A DNA stretch of 9,055 nucleotides, from NCBI GenBank assembly GCA_937983065.1, contig CALKAL010000058.1:1-9055 (forward strand). The letters run 5' to 3'. Below are positions 6,074 to 9,055 of this stretch, piece after piece. The first letter of the stretch is position 1; each line of letters starts with the position of its first letter. The notes under the pieces are model-generated. The model was given only the letters and a program-made list of their open reading frames with translations, was not told the origin of the DNA and did no database searches. This stretch comes from an uncultured Bacillaceae bacterium (lineage in GTDB: Bacteria; Bacillota; Bacilli; Bacillales; Alkalibacillaceae). Made by a program: the position numbers and the translations under genes.

Positions 6074-7426
6074 CTATTTCCCGAACCAAGAGAAGACTTT
6101 TTTAACACCTTTTGATACTGCTTTATAACCTTTTTTTACAGTATTCGTTACGGCCTCTTTTACTTTTCTGCCTGTTTTAGTCCCATTAATAAAGTAGTTG
6201 ACACCTACACCAACAATCAATCCTGCTACAGCGCCAGCAACTGTTCCTACTACAGGCCCTGCAAATGTTCCAGCAATTGCACCTGCCTTAACACTAGTTG
6301 CAATTGACATAGCTCCTGTACCTACCCCAATAGCGCTTTCAACCGTTAAATCTGCTGCAAAATCGGACGTTAATAATCCTTCAAAGTTAGTAAAACCATT
6401 GGAATGTTTATAAAAAGGATCAAACACAGTTAGTGCAACGTTAACAGGTCCTCCTAGTTTGATAGAGTTTGAAGCCTTCCAAAAGTCCCTTGAAAAAGGA
6501 TTCCAATCTGACTGCATCGCGTTTTTTATAATATTATTACTACCTGTTAAGTTCTTACTTTCGTTAAACGTCTCAAGTGTCGTATCTTTAATTCTGTCCG
6601 TGTTGGGCCCAAGACTTTTTATTTTTCCATCATCGTTGTAGGTGACAAATCTTTTATAAAAATAATTCATAACAGGGTTGTTAACTTTCCCTACTGCATT
6701 TACATCGTATAAATGATCTCGATAATGCTCTATCTTAAATCCTGAAAAATGAGCAACTAGCGCTTGAGCTACATCATCACCGAAATCTAATGCATAATTT
6801 CTAATATCATCTATTAAATGAACGCTACCATCTATAAACCCGTCACTTCCAGCAGTTTTAAAAAATATTTCTAATAATGATGGTGATAGGTTTTCATCTT
6901 CAGATACTCCGGATTTTATTGAGCCACCGTTTCCACCTATAGAGGACCCATCACCTAGATTACTAGGACTTCTATTAGAATTATTATTTTCCGCTCCATC
7001 ACCTGAGGATTCATTATTTAAGTTACTTCCATCAATCGGGTCACCATCATTATTAGTGCCTTCACCAATAGGGGATCCTTGAATTCCATCATTGTTATCA
7101 ATATGACCCCCATCGACATTTTCCCCCGAACCTGGTGCATTACCGTTTTGTGTATTTCCCGTATTACTTTGGCCACCTGGGATGTTTAATTGACTACCTG
7201 GCTGTATCGAGTCCCCAGAAAAGATAGGTGTCCCATTATCATCTTGGTTGCCAGGTGTAATGATTTCACCTGGAGCTATCGGCTCTCCTGGAGTAATTGG
7301 CTGACCAGGCGTTATTGGTTGACCAGGTGATAGAAAACTCGCCACACTTACTAAAGGTAAACATAGCCAAATTAAAACATTTAGAATTATAAATATGGGA
7401 ATAACTCGTTTCATTAATCTATTCAT
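6074..7426 (-). CDS. secreted repeat protein with glycine-zipper C-terminus, paralogue of the 561-aa protein
   Basis: The 450-aa product has a signal peptide (MNRLMKRVIPIF, hydrophobic core to about residue 29, cleavage near Val-Ala-Ser30). Eight clear hexads follow (SPGQPI, TPGQPI, TPGEPI and so on, residues 33-80), then a degenerate Asn/Gly/Asp-rich stretch to about 175. Residues 181-450 match the C-terminal domain of the 561-aa protein: a DD.AQ segment near 217-221, FSRDFWKASNSIKLGGPV (311-328), TSDFAADLT, a glycine-rich hydrophobic run (366-412), a TGRK motif, and a lysine-rich aromatic tail (VKKVFSWFGK). A glycine-zipper membrane segment with a cationic amphipathic tail is consistent with a pore-forming or membrane-inserting effector. 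A structural surface protein is the alternative. GGGAG precedes the ATG at 7426 by 11 nt; an overlapping ATG at 7430 opens only three codons. Confidence 0.75.
   Translation of the reverse strand: MNRLMKRVIPIFIILNVLIWLCLPLVSVASFLSPGQPITPGQPITPGEPIAPGEIITPGNQDDNGTPIFSGDSIQPGSQLNIPGGQSNTGNTQNGNAPGSGENVDGGHIDNNDGIQGSPIGEGTNNDGDPIDGSNLNNESSGDGAENNNSNRSPSNLGDGSSIGGNGGSIKSGVSEDENLSPSLLEIFFKTAGSDGFIDGSVHLIDDIRNYALDFGDDVAQALVAHFSGFKIEHYRDHLYDVNAVGKVNNPVMNYFYKRFVTYNDDGKIKSLGPNTDRIKDTTLETFNESKNLTGSNNIIKNAMQSDWNPFSRDFWKASNSIKLGGPVNVALTVFDPFYKHSNGFTNFEGLLTSDFAADLTVESAIGVGTGAMSIATSVKAGAIAGTFAGPVVGTVAGAVAGLIVGVGVNYFINGTKTGRKVKEAVTNTVKKGYKAVSKGVKKVFSWFGK
7187..7330 (-). repeat. eight tandem hexapeptide (18-nt) units
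   Basis: Residues 33-80 of the 450-aa protein read as SPGQPI, TPGQPI, TPGEPI, APGEII, TPGNQD, DNGTPI, FSGDSI, QPGSQL. Gly is at position 3 in every unit and Ile/Leu at position 6 in seven. The phase then breaks and only scattered similar motifs (GDPIDG, QGSPIG) continue. It is the short, decayed or less expanded counterpart of the 35-unit array in the other secreted protein. Confidence 0.75.
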
Positions 7427-7485
7427 TCATATAAAGACTCCCATTTATTTATATTGATAAATGAATAAGTCTCGATGTATTCAAA

Positions 7486-8916
7486 CTAATTTTCATCCAC
7501 ATTGCTTTCATATCTTTCTTCCAATTTTTTAATCGCTTCCTCATACGTTGCATCACTTAACTCATACAACTCTTCTCTAAACCTTTCAATTTCCCCGCCA
7601 ATCCAGTCGTGAAATTCTTTGTTTAAATTATCAAGATATTGAAATGAATCTCTATCAAATAAATCGTGATCTCTAAATACCGAGAGTAAAAGGTATATCT
7701 GTTCTCTTTGATTGCCTCGATTTACCCTTTGATTTGTTATATATCTATAAATTAAAGTTTCAATTTCAAAATTTCTTTTCCTAAGAGAAATCATTCCTTG
7801 CTTTTTCCACTCTTCCCATGCTTCTGAAATTTGTTTTGTTTTATTAAATTCTTCTAATAATTCATTCTCATCATTAACTGTTTGATAAATACCATCAACA
7901 CGATCAGCTATTTCTTTAAGGTGATTCTGTTCATCACCGAGTACTCCGAATCCAATGACGTTGATGATTGGTAAAATGTCTGAATGATACAATTGCTCTG
8001 CAGCTTCAAGAGGGTTTGTATCACATGTTTCAATTCCGTCACTGACGAGGTAAACAATGTTAGTATTCGTTTCTCCATCAAAGGATGATAAGTCTTTTTC
8101 TGCCTCAGATAAAGCTAACCCTGTTGGCGTCCATCCAGCTGGTTGAAATTGATTTAAAGCCGCACTAAAGTCACTTTCTGCGTATGGTGCAAAACCATAA
8201 ACTAATTCAGAACTTGAGCACGAACGATCTTTATCACTTTGTGAGCCCGAACCCTCATGCCCATAAACTCTTAAAGCAACATTCGTTTCTTCAGGTAACT
8301 CTTGCATAAATTGGGTGATTGCATCTTTTGCTGCATCCATTCTAGTCTTACCACCTTCTACAACGTTAGCCATACTACCAGATGCATCTAATAAGACGAT
8401 GACATTTAGTTGTTCTTTAAATTCATATCTTGAATCGCCAATATCTGGATCCCCTAGTGCCGAAAATCTAATTTCCCTTTTAATATGTTCGGGTCCTTGA
8501 AAGTCTCGCTGAACTCTTTTTAACAATTCACGATAAAAATAGTCTAATTGTTCTTGGGATGGATTATTACTTATATCAGGCAAATCACTAAACGTTTCTA
8601 GTACAATTTCATGCGATTCTTCTCGGGTTCTTTCAGAGTGGTCATACACCCTTCCTGCGTCTGGTCCAACGGGTAAGAGTTCCAATTCTTCAAAAGTTGT
8701 AGGAAGGGGATCAACAACAATCTGTTCCTCTTTCTCTTTTTCAAACTGTTGTTGATCCTCTTCTAACGAACCTTCCTCATTTTCTTCGTTTTCTATAGGG
8801 CTATCTTGACCCCCACCTTCATTTTCATTTGTATCATTTGAGCCTGAACCAAAACACCCTGTGACTAAGAGTAAAAGTATAGTTGCTATGAAAAAGGGTA
8901 TATACCTTTTGATCAT
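7486..8916 (-). CDS. vWA-domain lipoprotein, probable TadG-type partner
   Basis: The 476-aa product carries a lipoprotein signal: basic start, hydrophobic core, and lipobox LVTGC with Cys21 as the lipid-attached residue. A very acidic linker (about 24-66) leads to a region without recognised motifs. A vWA domain follows at about 170-350. Its metal-ion-dependent adhesion site looks complete: Asp177-x-Ser179-x-Ser181 (DASGS), Thr263/Thr265 (GWTPTG) and Asp293 (VSDG). Cys233 and Cys298 both lie in this domain and could form a disulfide. Residues 350-476 are charged and mostly helical. Such proteins bind ligands or partner proteins through the metal site, here on the outer membrane face. TadG proteins of Tad pili often contain a vWA domain, and this gene may supply it in trans to the vWA-less TadG-like protein at 510-1157. 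The ATG at 8916 follows AAGGG by 11 nt. Confidence 0.85.
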   Translation of the reverse strand: MIKRYIPFFIATILLLLVTGCFGSGSNDTNENEGGGQDSPIENEENEEGSLEEDQQQFEKEKEEQIVVDPLPTTFEELELLPVGPDAGRVYDHSERTREESHEIVLETFSDLPDISNNPSQEQLDYFYRELLKRVQRDFQGPEHIKREIRFSALGDPDIGDSRYEFKEQLNVIVLLDASGSMANVVEGGKTRMDAAKDAITQFMQELPEETNVALRVYGHEGSGSQSDKDRSCSSSELVYGFAPYAESDFSAALNQFQPAGWTPTGLALSEAEKDLSSFDGETNTNIVYLVSDGIETCDTNPLEAAEQLYHSDILPIINVIGFGVLGDEQNHLKEIADRVDGIYQTVNDENELLEEFNKTKQISEAWEEWKKQGMISLRKRNFEIETLIYRYITNQRVNRGNQREQIYLLLSVFRDHDLFDRDSFQYLDNLNKEFHDWIGGEIERFREELYELSDATYEEAIKKLEERYESNVDEN

Positions 8917-8942
8917 TTATGCCACATCCCTTAGATAAATTA

Positions 8943-9055
8943 TTATCCAACCATGTCTCTTATTTTTTGTACGATAGTATCGACAATCCCACCTAAATCC
9001 GCACCACTCACTGCCGTCGAAATAATCCCCAACACTAAAATGACGAGTGCAGCAA
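8943..9055 (-). CDS. C-terminal end of a small one-helix protein, possibly Flp-pilin-like
   Basis: Only the last 36 residues are present, because the 5' part lies beyond the window. They read AALVILVLGIISTAVSG followed by ADLGGIVDTIVQKIRDMVG, ending in two consecutive TAA codons (8943-8945 and 8940-8942). A hydrophobic helix followed by a short amphipathic helix at the very C-terminus resembles Flp-type (type IVb) pilins and related small Tad-locus peptides. That fits its place just before the vWA lipoprotein gene, 26 nt away. The decisive part, a G|xxxxEY processing site, would lie outside the window, so the family assignment is a guess. The reading frame itself is well supported by its amino-acid pattern and its position in the row. 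Confidence 0.6.
   Translation of the reverse strand, partial: AALVILVLGIISTAVSGADLGGIVDTIVQKIRDMVG

Noticed and set aside
3677..7426. Assignment of the secreted proteins as LXG or WXG100 toxins
   Set aside because: No N-terminal LXG or WXG100 helical domain is present; both start with Sec signal peptides. Only the C-terminal halves recall such effectors.
7346..7426. Lipoprotein reading of the 450-aa protein through Cys22
   Set aside because: The residues before Cys22 (LIWLC) do not form a lipobox, which needs a small residue directly before the Cys. A type I signal-peptide site follows a few residues later.

Overview
The window looks like low-G+C Bacillota DNA, most likely from a Bacillaceae relative. 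It is A+T-rich, has AGGAGG-type ribosome binding sites, uses GTG or TTG next to some starts, and encodes Gram-positive-style signal peptides and a lipoprotein. I cannot name the species from the sequence.

Layout: from the right edge to about position 510, everything I accept as coding is on the minus strand, packed with 4-8 nt overlaps or gaps under 100 nt. I see no convincing internal terminator, so it is probably one long operon that begins outside the window. In transcription order it holds: the C-terminal end of a small one-helix, possibly Flp-pilin-like protein (8943-9055); a lipoprotein with a complete von Willebrand A (vWA) domain (7486-8916); a secreted protein of 450 aa (6074-7426) with a polytopic membrane protein just behind it (5456-6052); a second pair of the same kind, a 561-aa secreted protein (3677-5362) and a membrane protein (3042-3644); three coupled membrane proteins of unknown function (2650-3027, 1989-2657, 1546-1992); a TadE-like pseudopilin (1154-1549); and a TadG-like protein without a vWA domain (510-1157). 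The left 500 bases hold a separate plus-strand unit, a 53-aa glycine-rich membrane protein (270-431) with a visible promoter. A stem-loop lies between it and the end of the minus-strand operon.

Function: TadE-like and TadG-like proteins, a vWA lipoprotein and a possible Flp-like peptide suggest the downstream end of a Tad (tight adherence, type IVb pilus) locus. The unexpected content is two paralogous secreted-protein/membrane-protein pairs. Each secreted protein has a signal peptide, a Gly/Pro-rich six-residue repeat region, a conserved 'FSRDFW..ASNS.KLGGPV' core, a long glycine-zipper hydrophobic stretch and a basic amphipathic tail. Each is followed directly by one of two mutually related membrane proteins. 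This is the gene order expected of a pore-forming effector and its membrane immunity protein, and I propose the pairs as a candidate Tad-linked effector-immunity system. That role is inference; the paralogy and the layout can be read directly.
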